From NCBI GenBank assembly GCA_023417935.1, contig JAEZDY010000036.1, forward strand, positions 76,332 through 140,331: a stretch of DNA of 64,000 bases, in the 5' to 3' direction. The position numbers and the translations under genes are program-made. Position 1 is the stretch's first letter. The number at the start of each line of letters is the position of its first letter. Under the pieces are notes generated by a model, which was not told the origin of the DNA, did no database searches, and saw nothing but the letters and a program-made list of their open reading frames with translations. Shown in pieces: positions 8,844 through 18,606 of the stretch. The stretch comes from Bacteroidota bacterium. GTDB taxonomy: Bacteria > Bacteroidota > Bacteroidia > Bacteroidales > Lentimicrobiaceae.

Positions 8844-9342
8844 ATTCAATTTCACACCTGAGGTATCTCAATTTGAAAATGTTAAAGTCAAAAAAACTGC
8901 ACTTCAGAAAAATACGGTAAAAAAGGTTAATTTCAATGAGCCAGTGAAAGATCCTGAACCACGGGTTATGGCCAAGAAGCGCTTCAGGAAAATGAAGATG
9001 TTAAACAGGAACATTTCATTCAGCAAATCGGCTGCTTCAATTCTTGATGGTAGTTTTCTTACTCGCGAGAACTTGCTTAGGCAAATCCCTTTTATAATAT
9101 TTATAACCTTCTTAGGCATCATGTATATTGCCAATTCTTATAACGCAGAGAAAACAATTATTGAAATAGGAAGAACTAAAAACCAACTCGAGGAATTGAG
9201 GTACGAATACATAACAGTTAAATCACAACTCGTATTTCAGAGCAAGCAATCCAATGTAGCTTACCGTTTATCAAACACTCAGGTTAAAGAATCAACTGTT
9301 CCACCAATCAAACTTAAAAATACGGAGGCAGGAAATGAGTAG
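8836..9342 (+). CDS. ftsL: FtsL-like cell division protein
   Basis: A 168-residue single-pass membrane protein in the ftsL position between rsmH and ftsI. A basic cytoplasmic tail of about 78 residues precedes one hydrophobic segment, IPFIIFITFLGIMYIAN. After it comes a periplasmic helix with coiled-coil character (IIEIGRTKNQLEELRYEYI). FtsL works with FtsB and FtsQ to activate the division synthase. Sequence conservation in FtsL is low, so the call relies on topology and position. It overlaps rsmH by eight bases and ftsI by eight. Confidence 0.85.
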   Translation: MARFNFTPEVSQFENVKVKKTALQKNTVKKVNFNEPVKDPEPRVMAKKRFRKMKMLNRNISFSKSAASILDGSFLTRENLLRQIPFIIFITFLGIMYIANSYNAEKTIIEIGRTKNQLEELRYEYITVKSQLVFQSKQSNVAYRLSNTQVKESTVPPIKLKNTEAGNE

Positions 9343-11428
9343 CGAGAAAAACGACATACTCAGGAATGTTTACATAGTGTATTTCTTAGTGGTACTTGCT
9401 GGTTGCGCTATAATCGGAAAAGCCGCATATATTCAGATAGTTGAGGGAGATATTTGGCGTGAGAAAGGAAAGGTGATGAATCTCAAAGTTGAGAAGATAG
9501 AGGCAACACGAGGTAACATAATGGCAAGTGACGGCAGTTTGCTGGCCGCAAGTGTTCCATTGTTCAATCTGCGCGTTGATGTCGGGAATACGCATTATAA
9601 TGATCAATACTTTTATGAAAATGTTGACTCACTAGCCTTATGTCTGTCAAACCTCTTTAATGACAGGTCAATGGCAGCTTATAAGCAAATTCTGGTTAAA
9701 GGCAGAAAAAACAACAACAGATATTTACTTCTTAAACGAGATATAACATATACCCAATTAAAGAAACTTCGTAAGTTCCCAATCTTTCGGGATGGGAAAT
9801 ACAAGGGAGGCGTAATAGCCGAACCTAAAAGTAAACGAGTGCTTCCATATCAATGGCTGGCATTCCGCACAATTGGATGGGATAAAGACGGTTCTGAGAA
9901 TGACGTAGGGCTTGAAGGAGCATACAGCGATATCCTCAAAGGCGAAAGTGGCAGCAGACTGATGCAACGTATTGGAAGTGGTGCATGGCGTCCAACCAAT
10001 GAAGAGAATGAAATAGATCCTCAGAATGGACATGATATAATTACATCAATTGATATCAACATACAGGATGTAGCTGAAGATGCCTTAATGAGGCAGTTGA
10101 TCAAGAATGAAGCTGACCATGGATGTGCAATTTTAATGGAAGTAAGCACCGGCTTTATTGTGGCCATAGCAAACCTTGGCAAGAATGAAAAAGGATTCTA
10201 TGAAGAAAAGTTTAATTATGCAGTTGGCGAAAGTTCTGAACCCGGATCAACATTTAAGACTGCCTCCTTGCTTGCCGCACTTGACGACGGCGTAATTGAT
10301 ACAAGCCGAATCATTGATACAGAAGATGGCACTACGCGCTTTGCCAACCGGGTGATGCGTGATTCACATAAAGGTGGATATGGTAAGATATCTGTCGGTC
10401 GCGCTTTTGAACTGTCATCTAATGTGGCTATTTCTAAAGCAATTGTTACAGCGTATAAAGACCAACCACAGGGGTTAATTGACAGATTTTACTTTATGCG
10501 ACTGAATCAAACGTTAAGTCTTGATATTCCTGGAGAAGGGCAACCAAATATTAAAAGCACTGACCATAAACACTGGTCGAAAGTATCACTGCCTTGGATG
10601 TCAATAGGGTATGAAATAGCATTGACCCCACTGCAAACATTAGCATTTTATAATGCCATTGCCAATAACGGCGTGATGGTAAAACCACAATTCATTAAAG
10701 AAATAAGAGCATCAGGGTTACTGACCAAAAAGTTTGAAACTGTAGTACTAAAAGATAAAATTGTAAAGAATCAAGGTGCTATTGACCAAATGAGGAAATT
10801 GCTAGAAGGGGTAGTGGAACATGGTACAGCAACTAACCTCAGAAATCCAATTTACAAGATTGCAGGTAAAACAGGCACAGCTCAGATTGCACAAAACAAT
10901 AAAGGATACAACAAGTCAAACTATAAAGCTTCTTTTGCTGGATATTTTCCGGCTGATAACCCAAAGTATTCATGCATAGTAGTCATTAACAATCCTACAA
11001 AGGGTATTTATTACGGTGGTTCAATTGCAGGTCCGGTATTTAAAGAAATTGCTGATAAGGTATATGCAACCCGCCTCTCGCCTGGTGAAACTCCAACGGA
11101 GAATCTATCTGTCAACGCTATCAAAAATGCTTCAGGTAGTAGCGGAGATATAGCATATCTGCTTAAACACTCAAGCCTGAGACTGCCAAATGATTCCGAT
11201 TACATCAAAATAGAAACCGATGATACCGTTACAATGGTGAGATCACTGGTGTTGGAAGATGATAAAATGCCAGAGGTTATTGGTATGGGTGCACGTGATG
11301 CAGTTTATCTACTTGAATCGGCAGGTTTAAACGTTAAAGTTGTGGGTAAAGGCAAGGTCAGGAAACAATCTATTGTTCCTGGCAGTGCATATAAAAGAGG
11401 CACTAACTGTATAATTGAACTTGGGTAG
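9335..11428 (+). CDS. ftsI: Division transpeptidase FtsI/PBP with PASTA domain
   Basis: A 697-residue class B penicillin-binding protein that cross-links septal peptidoglycan. An N-terminal membrane anchor (YIVYFLVVLAGCAIIGKAAY) is followed by the dimerisation region with the RGNIMASDG motif. The transpeptidase domain has the active-site STFK at Ser305-Lys308, SSN at about 361-363 and KTG at about 512-514. One C-terminal PASTA-like domain starts at MPEVIGMGARDAVYLLESAG, as is usual in Bacteroidota and in SpoVD-type proteins. It overlaps ftsL by eight bases and runs directly into murE. Confidence 0.95.
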   Translation: MSSEKNDILRNVYIVYFLVVLAGCAIIGKAAYIQIVEGDIWREKGKVMNLKVEKIEATRGNIMASDGSLLAASVPLFNLRVDVGNTHYNDQYFYENVDSLALCLSNLFNDRSMAAYKQILVKGRKNNNRYLLLKRDITYTQLKKLRKFPIFRDGKYKGGVIAEPKSKRVLPYQWLAFRTIGWDKDGSENDVGLEGAYSDILKGESGSRLMQRIGSGAWRPTNEENEIDPQNGHDIITSIDINIQDVAEDALMRQLIKNEADHGCAILMEVSTGFIVAIANLGKNEKGFYEEKFNYAVGESSEPGSTFKTASLLAALDDGVIDTSRIIDTEDGTTRFANRVMRDSHKGGYGKISVGRAFELSSNVAISKAIVTAYKDQPQGLIDRFYFMRLNQTLSLDIPGEGQPNIKSTDHKHWSKVSLPWMSIGYEIALTPLQTLAFYNAIANNGVMVKPQFIKEIRASGLLTKKFETVVLKDKIVKNQGAIDQMRKLLEGVVEHGTATNLRNPIYKIAGKTGTAQIAQNNKGYNKSNYKASFAGYFPADNPKYSCIVVINNPTKGIYYGGSIAGPVFKEIADKVYATRLSPGETPTENLSVNAIKNASGSSGDIAYLLKHSSLRLPNDSDYIKIETDDTVTMVRSLVLEDDKMPEVIGMGARDAVYLLESAGLNVKVVGKGKVRKQSIVPGSAYKRGTNCIIELG

Positions 11429-11431
11429 TTG

Positions 11432-12895
11432 ATGAAAAGATTAATAGACATATTATACAAGTGTAGGATAATACGGGTAATCGGAAATAACGATATCCTG
11501 ATTGACAAGATTACGTTCGATTCACGGGATCTGTCGAAGAAATCGGTTTTTATAGCGATTAAAGGCACAATGACCGATGGTCACAATTACATTGAGCAGG
11601 TGGTTCAGGGAGGTGTTGTGGCAGTGGTATGCGAGAACCTACCTGAAGAAATTGACATTAGGGTCTGTTATATTCTTGTTAAGGATTCAGCTGAAACGTT
11701 GGCATACATGGCTTGTAATTATTATGACAATCCATCAGAGAAAATCCACCTTATTGGCATAACCGGTACCAACGGTAAAACAACAACAGCCACGTTACTT
11801 TATGATTTGTACCGTTCAGCCGGTTATAAAACAGGGCTTATTTCTACAGTAAAGAATTGCATTCACAATAAGGTTTTCCAAACAAAGCACACAACTCCTG
11901 ATCCATTGCAATTAAATGCATTGCTATCCGAAATGGTAGAATTTGGATGTGAGTATTGTTTCATGGAAGTTAGTTCTCATGCCATTGTGCAACATCGCAT
12001 AACAGGATTAAAGTACAGAGGGGGTATATTTAGTAATCTTACACATGACCATCTTGACTTTCATAAAACATTTGAATCATATAGGGATGCCAAAAAGGGC
12101 TTCTTTGACAAACTGCCTGCTGATGCTTTTGCATTAATCAACATTGATGATAAGAATGGCAGATTTATGGTTCAGAATACCAAAGCGAAAGTGGTTACAA
12201 TGGCTATTAAAACTGCTGCTGACTATCACTGCAAAGTGCTTGAAAATCAATTTGACGGATTGCTCCTTAACATCAACGGAAAGGAAGTATGGACTCATCT
12301 GGTAGGTGAATTCAATGCTTACAATATACTGGCTATATATGCAGCAACAAGGTTATTGTCACTTGATGAACAGGAAGCGCTAGTTGCACTTAGCAAGTTG
12401 CAGCCAGTTGATGGGAGATTTGAATACTTCAGGTCAACCGATGGAATTGTAGCAATTGTTGATTACGCTCACACCCCTGATGCATTAAAGAATGTAATCG
12501 ATACTATTAATGCAATCAGAGCAGGATTAGGAAAGTTGATAACTGTAGTTGGTGCTGGTGGTGACCGCGATAAGAGCAAACGACCTGTTATGGCTAGGAT
12601 AGCAGCAGAAGGAAGTAACATGGTCATACTCACATCCGACAATCCACGAACTGAGGATCCTAAGGTCATACTCAGTGAAATGAATGCAGGAATTCCCATT
12701 GACAAGAAGAAAAGGTCACTCACTATAACTGATCGAAGGCAAGCCATAAAAACTGCATGTAATATGGCCAATGATGGTGATGTTATTTTGGTTGCCGGGA
12801 AAGGTCATGAAACATACCAGGAAATTAATGGTGAGCGGTTTCATTTTGATGACAGAGAACAAATCAAAGAATTCTTTTACAACAATAACGAGTAA
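11432..12895 (+). CDS. murE: UDP-MurNAc-tripeptide ligase MurE (meso-DAP type)
   Basis: A 487-residue Mur ligase that adds the third stem-peptide residue. The ATP-binding loop GTNGKTTT lies near residues 111-118 and the ligase core EVSSHAIVQHR follows. The C-terminal specificity motif DNPRTEDP near residue 403 is the meso-diaminopimelate-selective form; lysine-adding enzymes differ there. The ATG at 11432 is three bases after the ftsI stop; a TTG at 11429 is in frame but unnecessary. Confidence 0.95.
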   Translation: MKRLIDILYKCRIIRVIGNNDILIDKITFDSRDLSKKSVFIAIKGTMTDGHNYIEQVVQGGVVAVVCENLPEEIDIRVCYILVKDSAETLAYMACNYYDNPSEKIHLIGITGTNGKTTTATLLYDLYRSAGYKTGLISTVKNCIHNKVFQTKHTTPDPLQLNALLSEMVEFGCEYCFMEVSSHAIVQHRITGLKYRGGIFSNLTHDHLDFHKTFESYRDAKKGFFDKLPADAFALINIDDKNGRFMVQNTKAKVVTMAIKTAADYHCKVLENQFDGLLLNINGKEVWTHLVGEFNAYNILAIYAATRLLSLDEQEALVALSKLQPVDGRFEYFRSTDGIVAIVDYAHTPDALKNVIDTINAIRAGLGKLITVVGAGGDRDKSKRPVMARIAAEGSNMVILTSDNPRTEDPKVILSEMNAGIPIDKKKRSLTITDRRQAIKTACNMANDGDVILVAGKGHETYQEINGERFHFDDREQIKEFFYNNNE

Positions 12896-12907
12896 ACAAT
12901 ATAAAAC

Positions 12908-14161
12908 ATGCTGTATTATCTCTTTGATTTTCTAGATGAAGCGTACAATATTCCGGGGTCAGGAGTATTTCAGTACATCTCATTTCGTGCAGCGCTCGCA
13001 GTGATTACTTCCTTGACTATCTCTCTGCTTTTTGGAAAGTCACTCATAAACCTCTTACGTAGGAAACAAGTTGGGGAACCTGTAAGGGATCTTGGCTTAA
13101 CAGGTCAAAAAGAAAAACAGGGCACTCCTACCATGGGAGGTCTTATCATTCTAACTGCCATTATCGTCCCTACTCTGCTGTTTGCAAAGCTTAACAATAT
13201 TTATATTATCCTGATCCTTTTTACCACTGTCTGGCTTGGGTTTATTGGATTTCTCGATGATTATATTAAAGTATTTCGCAAGGATAAGAAAGGCTTGGCA
13301 GCAAGCTTTAAGGTTTTCGGTCAAATTTTCATAGGCCTGGTGGTAGCGTTGACTTTATACTTCCATGATGGAGTGGTTATCAGGGAAAAACTTCATGAAA
13401 CCAATACCCATTCAACAACACAGTTGAGTGAATTTGAAAGAAGTCCCGATCATACTACCAAGTTTTCACGTGAAGCAGTAAAATCAACTAAAACCACAAT
13501 TCCATTTGTAAAAAATAATGAATTTGATTACTCCATAATCCTTAGGCCTTTTGGTGAAGCAGCAAAAAAATACGCTTTCCTGATCTTTATTCCTATCGTA
13601 ATATTCATTATTACAGCAGTGTCAAATGGCGCTAACCTAACTGATGGCATCGACGGACTTGCCACTGGCACATCGGCCATAATAGGTGCCACTTTAGGTA
13701 TACTTGCATGGGTATCAGGTAACATAGTATTTGCTGATTACCTAAATATAATGTATCTGCCTAATACAGGTGAACTCGCCATATTTGTAAGTGCGTTTGT
13801 TGGGGCATGTACCGGTTTTCTTTGGTATAACACATATCCCGCACAGGTTTTTATGGGAGATACAGGTTCACTTGCAATAGGTGGTATCATTGCTGTTCTT
13901 GCAATTATGATACGTAAAGAACTTCTCTTACCAATTCTTTGTGGGATATTTTTTGCTGAAAACCTGTCAGTTGTTCTACAGGTAGCGTACTTCAAACATA
14001 CCAAGAGAAAGTATGGCGAAGGCAGAAGGATATTCCTTATGTCACCATTACATCATCATTACCAAAAACTCGGCTATTCAGAACCCAAGATAGTACAACG
14101 GTTTTTCATTGTTGGAATAATGCTCGCGGTACTAACCATAATTACATTAAAGATAAGGTAA
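12908..14161 (+). CDS. mraY: Phospho-MurNAc-pentapeptide transferase MraY
   Basis: A 417-residue polytopic membrane enzyme that makes lipid I from UDP-MurNAc-pentapeptide and undecaprenyl phosphate. About ten hydrophobic segments are visible. Family motifs are GTPTMGGLIIL, the aspartate-rich GFLDDYIKVF, NGANLTDGIDGLATGTS, the metal-binding FMGDTGSLAIGG and the cytoplasmic SPLHHHYQKLG. A soluble insert of about 60 residues between helices (roughly 155-215) is typical of the Bacteroidota form. It is followed after 23 bases by the truncated murD. Confidence 0.96.
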   Translation: MLYYLFDFLDEAYNIPGSGVFQYISFRAALAVITSLTISLLFGKSLINLLRRKQVGEPVRDLGLTGQKEKQGTPTMGGLIILTAIIVPTLLFAKLNNIYIILILFTTVWLGFIGFLDDYIKVFRKDKKGLAASFKVFGQIFIGLVVALTLYFHDGVVIREKLHETNTHSTTQLSEFERSPDHTTKFSREAVKSTKTTIPFVKNNEFDYSIILRPFGEAAKKYAFLIFIPIVIFIITAVSNGANLTDGIDGLATGTSAIIGATLGILAWVSGNIVFADYLNIMYLPNTGELAIFVSAFVGACTGFLWYNTYPAQVFMGDTGSLAIGGIIAVLAIMIRKELLLPILCGIFFAENLSVVLQVAYFKHTKRKYGEGRRIFLMSPLHHHYQKLGYSEPKIVQRFFIVGIMLAVLTIITLKIR

Positions 14162-14184
14162 CAAGGACTTTTAATAATATACTC

Positions 14185-14730
14185 ATGACACTCGAAGAAT
14201 TAGCGCAAAAAGGAATAAAGAACAATACCTCTATGGCAGCAGGCATTGGCTCCAAACTAGTCGGTCTTAGGAAGGTAAGTATTCGGGAGTGCTTATCCGA
14301 CTTCCAAAATGTAGAACATAAACTTGAATTCGTTGCCAATATACATGGAATTGAGTTTATAAATGACTCAAAGGCAACAAATATTAACTCTGTATGGTAT
14401 GCACTTGAAAGCGCAACCAAGCCAGTGGTATGGATTGCTGGTGGCATCGACAAAGGCAATGACTATTCAAAAATTGCTGACCTTGTAAGAGAAAAAGTAA
14501 AAGCCATTGTATGTCTTGGTCTGGATAACACTAAACTTTTTGATGCTTTTTACGGCCAGGTGCAAATAATGGAAGAAGCATCTTCAGCTGAAGATGCTGT
14601 TCATAAGGCATATGCCCTTGCAAGTAAAGGTGACCAGGTATTGTTATCACCTGCCTGTGCGAGTTTTGACTTGTTTGAAAACTATGAGGAACGGGGAAAT
14701 AAGTTTAAAAAAGCTGTGATTGACTTATAA
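14185..14730 (+). CDS. murD: MurD C-terminal domain only (N-terminal two thirds missing)
   Basis: These 181 residues correspond to the C-terminal third of UDP-MurNAc-L-alanine:D-glutamate ligase. Recognisable blocks are the domain boundary NVEHKLEFVANIHGIEFIND, then SKATNINSVWYALES, VWIAGGIDKGNDY and LLSPACASFDLFENYEERG. Full MurD is about 450 residues. The Rossmann-like substrate domain and the ATP-binding domain with its GTNGKST-type loop are absent, and the preceding 23 bases after the mraY stop hold no trace of them. MurD is essential and no other copy is in the window. An assembly collapse or a real deletion of about 0.8 kb could explain it. The piece alone could not be an active ligase. 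Confidence 0.85.
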   Translation: MTLEELAQKGIKNNTSMAAGIGSKLVGLRKVSIRECLSDFQNVEHKLEFVANIHGIEFINDSKATNINSVWYALESATKPVVWIAGGIDKGNDYSKIADLVREKVKAIVCLGLDNTKLFDAFYGQVQIMEEASSAEDAVHKAYALASKGDQVLLSPACASFDLFENYEERGNKFKKAVIDL

Positions 14731-14792
14731 ATTGAAAGGAATATACAGAATAATGCACATGATAAACATAGTCCTCTAACAGAAAGTAATAA

Positions 14793-15968
14793 ATGAGTTC
14801 CATTCTAAAAAATATCAAAGGTGATAAAGTAATATGGGTAGTAGTTGCTCTGCTGTCAATATTCTCTATCCTGGCAGTATACAGCTCAACGGGAACACTT
14901 GCCTATAGATATCAATCGGGCAATACTGAATACTATCTGATCAAGCACTTTGGCATTTTGCTCTTAGGCCTGGGATTAATGTTCCTGGCACACCTTGTAC
15001 CTTATAAATATTATGCACGTATCTCTCAATTGGCAATTTACATAAGTGTCCCTCTATTGCTTTACACACTTCTCTTCGGAACAAACCTAAATGAAGCCAG
15101 CCGTTGGTATACATTGCCGCTGATAAATATAACATTCCAGCCATCTGACCTGGCGAAATTGGCACTTATCATTTATGTTGCCCGATTATTATCAAAAAAG
15201 CAGGTCGACATACAGGATTTTAAAAAGGGATTTATAGCTATTATGTTACCCGTATTAATAGTGACTTTACTGATCTTACCATCCAACTTTTCAACTGCTG
15301 CTATGATATTCAGCACATGCCTGGTATTAATGTTTGTTGGCAGGGTGAGAATTAAATACATAATGCTGTTAGTGTTGGTAGGAATTGTAAGTTTTGGATT
15401 GCTCATTGTTATTGCCGTGAACTCACCAAAATTAAGCGGAAGATTTGGTACATGGCAAACCAGGATTGAGAGTTTTAGAAGTGGCGATAGTGAAGCCAAT
15501 TATCAGGTTGAACAAGCCAAGATAGCTATTGCTACAGGTGGCATCTTTGGCAAAATGCCCGGAAACTCAGTTCAAAAGAATTTTCTTCCTCACCCCTACT
15601 CTGATTTTATTTTTGCCATTATAATCGAAGAATTCGGCTTAACGGGAGGATCACTAGTTGTACTCCTCTACCTGATCTTGCTGTTCAGGGCAGTGAAGAT
15701 CGTTATTAAAAGTCCCCGCAATTTTGCGGCATTCTTAACTTTCGGAGTTGCCTTTAGCCTGGTATTTCAGGCAATGGTTAATATGATGGTAGCAGTCAAC
15801 TTATTACCAGTCACTGGTCAAACCCTTCCATTAATAAGTATGGGTGGCACATCCATCTGGTTCACAAGTATTGCAATTGGAATCATTCTGAGTGTAAGCA
15901 GGGAAATTGATGCTGCGTCAGAAGAAATGAGTGAAAACTTTAACACAACTGAAAATGTCGTTGCCTGA
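14793..15968 (+). CDS. ftsW: Division SEDS protein FtsW
   Basis: A 391-residue SEDS-family peptidoglycan glycosyltransferase with about ten membrane segments, the polymerase partner of FtsI. Signature stretches are NEASRWYTLPLINITFQPSDLAKLAL split over the conserved loop, the periplasmic ESFRSGDSEANYQVEQAKIA, PHPYSDFIFAIIIEEFG, and the final GQTLPLISMGGTS. The conserved Asp of the catalytic extracellular loop lies in the region after SGRFGTWQTR. Gene order murD-ftsW-murG is standard. Its stop is one base from the preferred murG start. Confidence 0.95.
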   Translation: MSSILKNIKGDKVIWVVVALLSIFSILAVYSSTGTLAYRYQSGNTEYYLIKHFGILLLGLGLMFLAHLVPYKYYARISQLAIYISVPLLLYTLLFGTNLNEASRWYTLPLINITFQPSDLAKLALIIYVARLLSKKQVDIQDFKKGFIAIMLPVLIVTLLILPSNFSTAAMIFSTCLVLMFVGRVRIKYIMLLVLVGIVSFGLLIVIAVNSPKLSGRFGTWQTRIESFRSGDSEANYQVEQAKIAIATGGIFGKMPGNSVQKNFLPHPYSDFIFAIIIEEFGLTGGSLVVLLYLILLFRAVKIVIKSPRNFAAFLTFGVAFSLVFQAMVNMMVAVNLLPVTGQTLPLISMGGTSIWFTSIAIGIILSVSREIDAASEEMSENFNTTENVVA

Positions 15969-15969
15969 T

Positions 15970-17088
15970 ATGAAAGTGATCATTAGTGGTGGTGGTACCG
16001 GGGGGCATGTATTCCCGGCTATTGCCATTGCCGACGCATTGAAGGAAATGAACCCTGGAATTGATATACTCTTTATTGGTGCAGAAGGAAGAATGGAAAT
16101 GGAAAAAGTGCCTGATGCAGGGTATCCAATAAAGGGATTATGGATAAGCGGTATACATAGGAGACTCACCATTAAAAATATATCCTTTCCCTTTAAATTA
16201 ATCCATAGTACGTTAACTGCAAGAAAAATAATAAAAGAATTTAAGCCCAATGTTGTAGTGGGAGTTGGTGGTTATGCCAGTGGCCCTGCATTGCGTGCTG
16301 CAGCATCATTTAATATACCCATCGTTTTGCAGGAGCAGAATTCCTACCCCGGTATTACCAACAGGCTGCTTGCAAAGAAAGCCAGCTTCATCTGTGTTGC
16401 GTATCCAGGCATGGAAAAACACTTCCCAAAAGAAAAAATAGTGCTTACCGGAAATCCGGTTCGTAAGGGTATAGCAAATGATATCACTCCTCGTGAGGGA
16501 GCCTTGCGCTATTTCAATCTTGACCCTGATAAACCGGTTATCCTATCAGTTGGTGGTAGCCTTGGAGCCCAAACTTTAAACAATAGCATTGTTGCAGGTA
16601 TTAACCAGTTTGAGAACAAAGGCATACAGGTAATATGGCAAACAGGGAAGTACTTTGCTGATACAGCTGAAAAAAAATTGAAAGACAATGATTCCCGAGG
16701 AATTCTTGCGTTTAAATTCATTGACCGTATGGATCTTGCCTATTCGGCTGCTGATGTTGTTATTTCACGTGCAGGTGCGCTGGCAATTTCAGAGATAAGC
16801 TTAAGGGGCAAGCCATGTATACTTGTACCATCACCCAATGTTGCTGAAGATCATCAAACACACAATGCGATGTCGCTGGTTTCAAGGGATGCAGCGTTAA
16901 TGGTAACTGATGCATCAGCAGTCGAAAATCTTGTGGCTACAGCTATTCGTCTGGCAACCGATGAAGACTTGCAAAAGAAGCTTTCAGATAACATTGAAAA
17001 GCTGGCTAGTCCTAATGCTGCCATCGAGATTGCACGCATTGTAACAAATTGTGCCAAATCATCAATCAAAACCCGCTATGAATATTAA
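15970..17088 (+). CDS. murG: UDP-GlcNAc transferase MurG
   Basis: About 372 residues, GT28 family, converting lipid I to lipid II at the cytoplasmic membrane face. The donor-site glycine loop is at the very N-terminus (VIISGGGTGGHVFPAIAIA); further motifs are GVGGYASGPALRAA, QEQNSYPGITNRLLAKKA and, in the C-terminal half, SVGGSLGAQTLN, then VISRAGALAISEI and PSPNVAEDHQTHNA. The ATG at 15970 is preferred, one base after the ftsW stop; ATG 15955 would give five more residues and a 14-base overlap with ftsW. Confidence 0.95.
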   Translation: MKVIISGGGTGGHVFPAIAIADALKEMNPGIDILFIGAEGRMEMEKVPDAGYPIKGLWISGIHRRLTIKNISFPFKLIHSTLTARKIIKEFKPNVVVGVGGYASGPALRAAASFNIPIVLQEQNSYPGITNRLLAKKASFICVAYPGMEKHFPKEKIVLTGNPVRKGIANDITPREGALRYFNLDPDKPVILSVGGSLGAQTLNNSIVAGINQFENKGIQVIWQTGKYFADTAEKKLKDNDSRGILAFKFIDRMDLAYSAADVVISRAGALAISEISLRGKPCILVPSPNVAEDHQTHNAMSLVSRDAALMVTDASAVENLVATAIRLATDEDLQKKLSDNIEKLASPNAAIEIARIVTNCAKSSIKTRYEY

Positions 17089-18559
17089 AGCACTAAAAAA
17101 AGTCTATTTCCTGGGTATTGGCGGTATTGGTATGAGTGCTTTGGCACGGTATCTGAATACTTCCGGTATCAAGGTTGTGGGATATGACAAAACGCCGACC
17201 TCACTTACTGGTGAGTTGCAGGCTGAAGGCATTGATGTGCATTTTGATGATCAGGTTGAATATATCACTGAGGATATAAGTCTGGTAGTATATACGCCTG
17301 CTGTTCCGGAAGAACTTGAGGAATTCAAAAAAATCAGGCAATTGAACCTGCCTCTTATCAAGCGATCGCAACTGCTTGAACAGCTCACAGCGGAGCATGA
17401 AACCATTGCCGTTGCCGGAACACATGGTAAGACTACAGTGTCAACCATGCTAGCACATATTCTCTACTCTTCACCTATAGGGTGTACTGCTTTTCTGGGT
17501 GGGATTGCCAAGAACTACAACAGCAACTTATTGATCAACCATAACAGCAGAATAATGGTAGCCGAGGCTGATGAATTCGATCGTTCATTTCTAAGGCTCT
17601 ATCCATCACTCGCAGTGATTACTTCCACTGATGCTGATCATCTTGATATCTATCAGGATCATGAAAGTTTGTTGTCGTCATTCGGGGAGTTTGCATCCAA
17701 TATCGTAGAAGAAGGCACATTACTGGTTAAATCAACGGTAGTGCTTCCATCAATAGCTCTAAAAAATAAAGGTATAAAACAATATACATATGCTTTAACG
17801 TCATCTGATTTCCAACAGGATATTATAGATAGTCCACTCCCCCGGCCGACTAGTTTTAGTAATCCAGAGATACTCAACTCTGCTGCTGAGGCAGATAAAG
17901 ATGACAAATCAAATAATAAAGTTATCGACTTCTATGTCAGGAATCTTCAACTTGTAAATGGTAAATACCAATTCTCATTACAAACCCCCGGCATACTTAT
18001 TGAAGGCTTCAACCCCCCGCTTACCGGCCTGTTCAATGTTGAGAATTGTGTGGCTGCATCAGCGGCTGCTTACCTGTCAGGTGTAGATCCAGCTGACATT
18101 GTTAAAGCGATAAATAGTTTCAAAGGTGTAAAACGTCGCTTTGACCGCCGTATTGAGCAGGTAGACTTTCTATATATCGATGACTACGCCCATCACCCGG
18201 AAGAACTTAAGGCTTGTATTACTTCAGTTCGGAAGCTCTATCCTGAACGGGAAATTACAGGTATTTTCCAACCGCATCTTTATACAAGGACAAGGGACTT
18301 CGCAGAGGGGTTTTCTGAAAGCCTGGCTCTTCTCGACAAGCTGATACTTCTTGATATTTATCCAGCACGGGAAAAACCAATTGAAGGCGTTTCTTCTCAA
18401 ATGTTACTTGATAATACACCTGTAAAGACAAAATTATTGTTATCGAAAGAGGAAGTTCTAAAACACCTGAAAAGAAATAAACCTGACATATTATTAACTC
18501 TTGGTGCCGGTGATATTGACCAACTGGTACCTCTGATTGAAGGAATTTTTAAATCGTAA
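17078..18559 (+). CDS. murC: UDP-MurNAc:L-alanine ligase MurC
   Basis: About 493 residues. MurC adds the first amino acid to UDP-MurNAc. The N-terminal nucleotide fold begins VYFLGIGGIGMSALARYL, the ATP loop is GTHGKTT near residue 114, and the C-terminal domain has DDYAHHPEELKA and FQPHLYTRTRDF. It is some 30-40 residues longer than usual because of a polar insertion at about residues 250-283 (rich in Asp, Ser and Asn). The ATG at 17078 gives an 11-base overlap with murG. Confidence 0.95.
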   Translation: MNIKALKKVYFLGIGGIGMSALARYLNTSGIKVVGYDKTPTSLTGELQAEGIDVHFDDQVEYITEDISLVVYTPAVPEELEEFKKIRQLNLPLIKRSQLLEQLTAEHETIAVAGTHGKTTVSTMLAHILYSSPIGCTAFLGGIAKNYNSNLLINHNSRIMVAEADEFDRSFLRLYPSLAVITSTDADHLDIYQDHESLLSSFGEFASNIVEEGTLLVKSTVVLPSIALKNKGIKQYTYALTSSDFQQDIIDSPLPRPTSFSNPEILNSAAEADKDDKSNNKVIDFYVRNLQLVNGKYQFSLQTPGILIEGFNPPLTGLFNVENCVAASAAAYLSGVDPADIVKAINSFKGVKRRFDRRIEQVDFLYIDDYAHHPEELKACITSVRKLYPEREITGIFQPHLYTRTRDFAEGFSESLALLDKLILLDIYPAREKPIEGVSSQMLLDNTPVKTKLLLSKEEVLKHLKRNKPDILLTLGAGDIDQLVPLIEGIFKS

Positions 18560-18606
18560 AAACTGTGACGTCAACAAGAAAAACTGTAACTAAATAAGAC
18601 CTGAAA

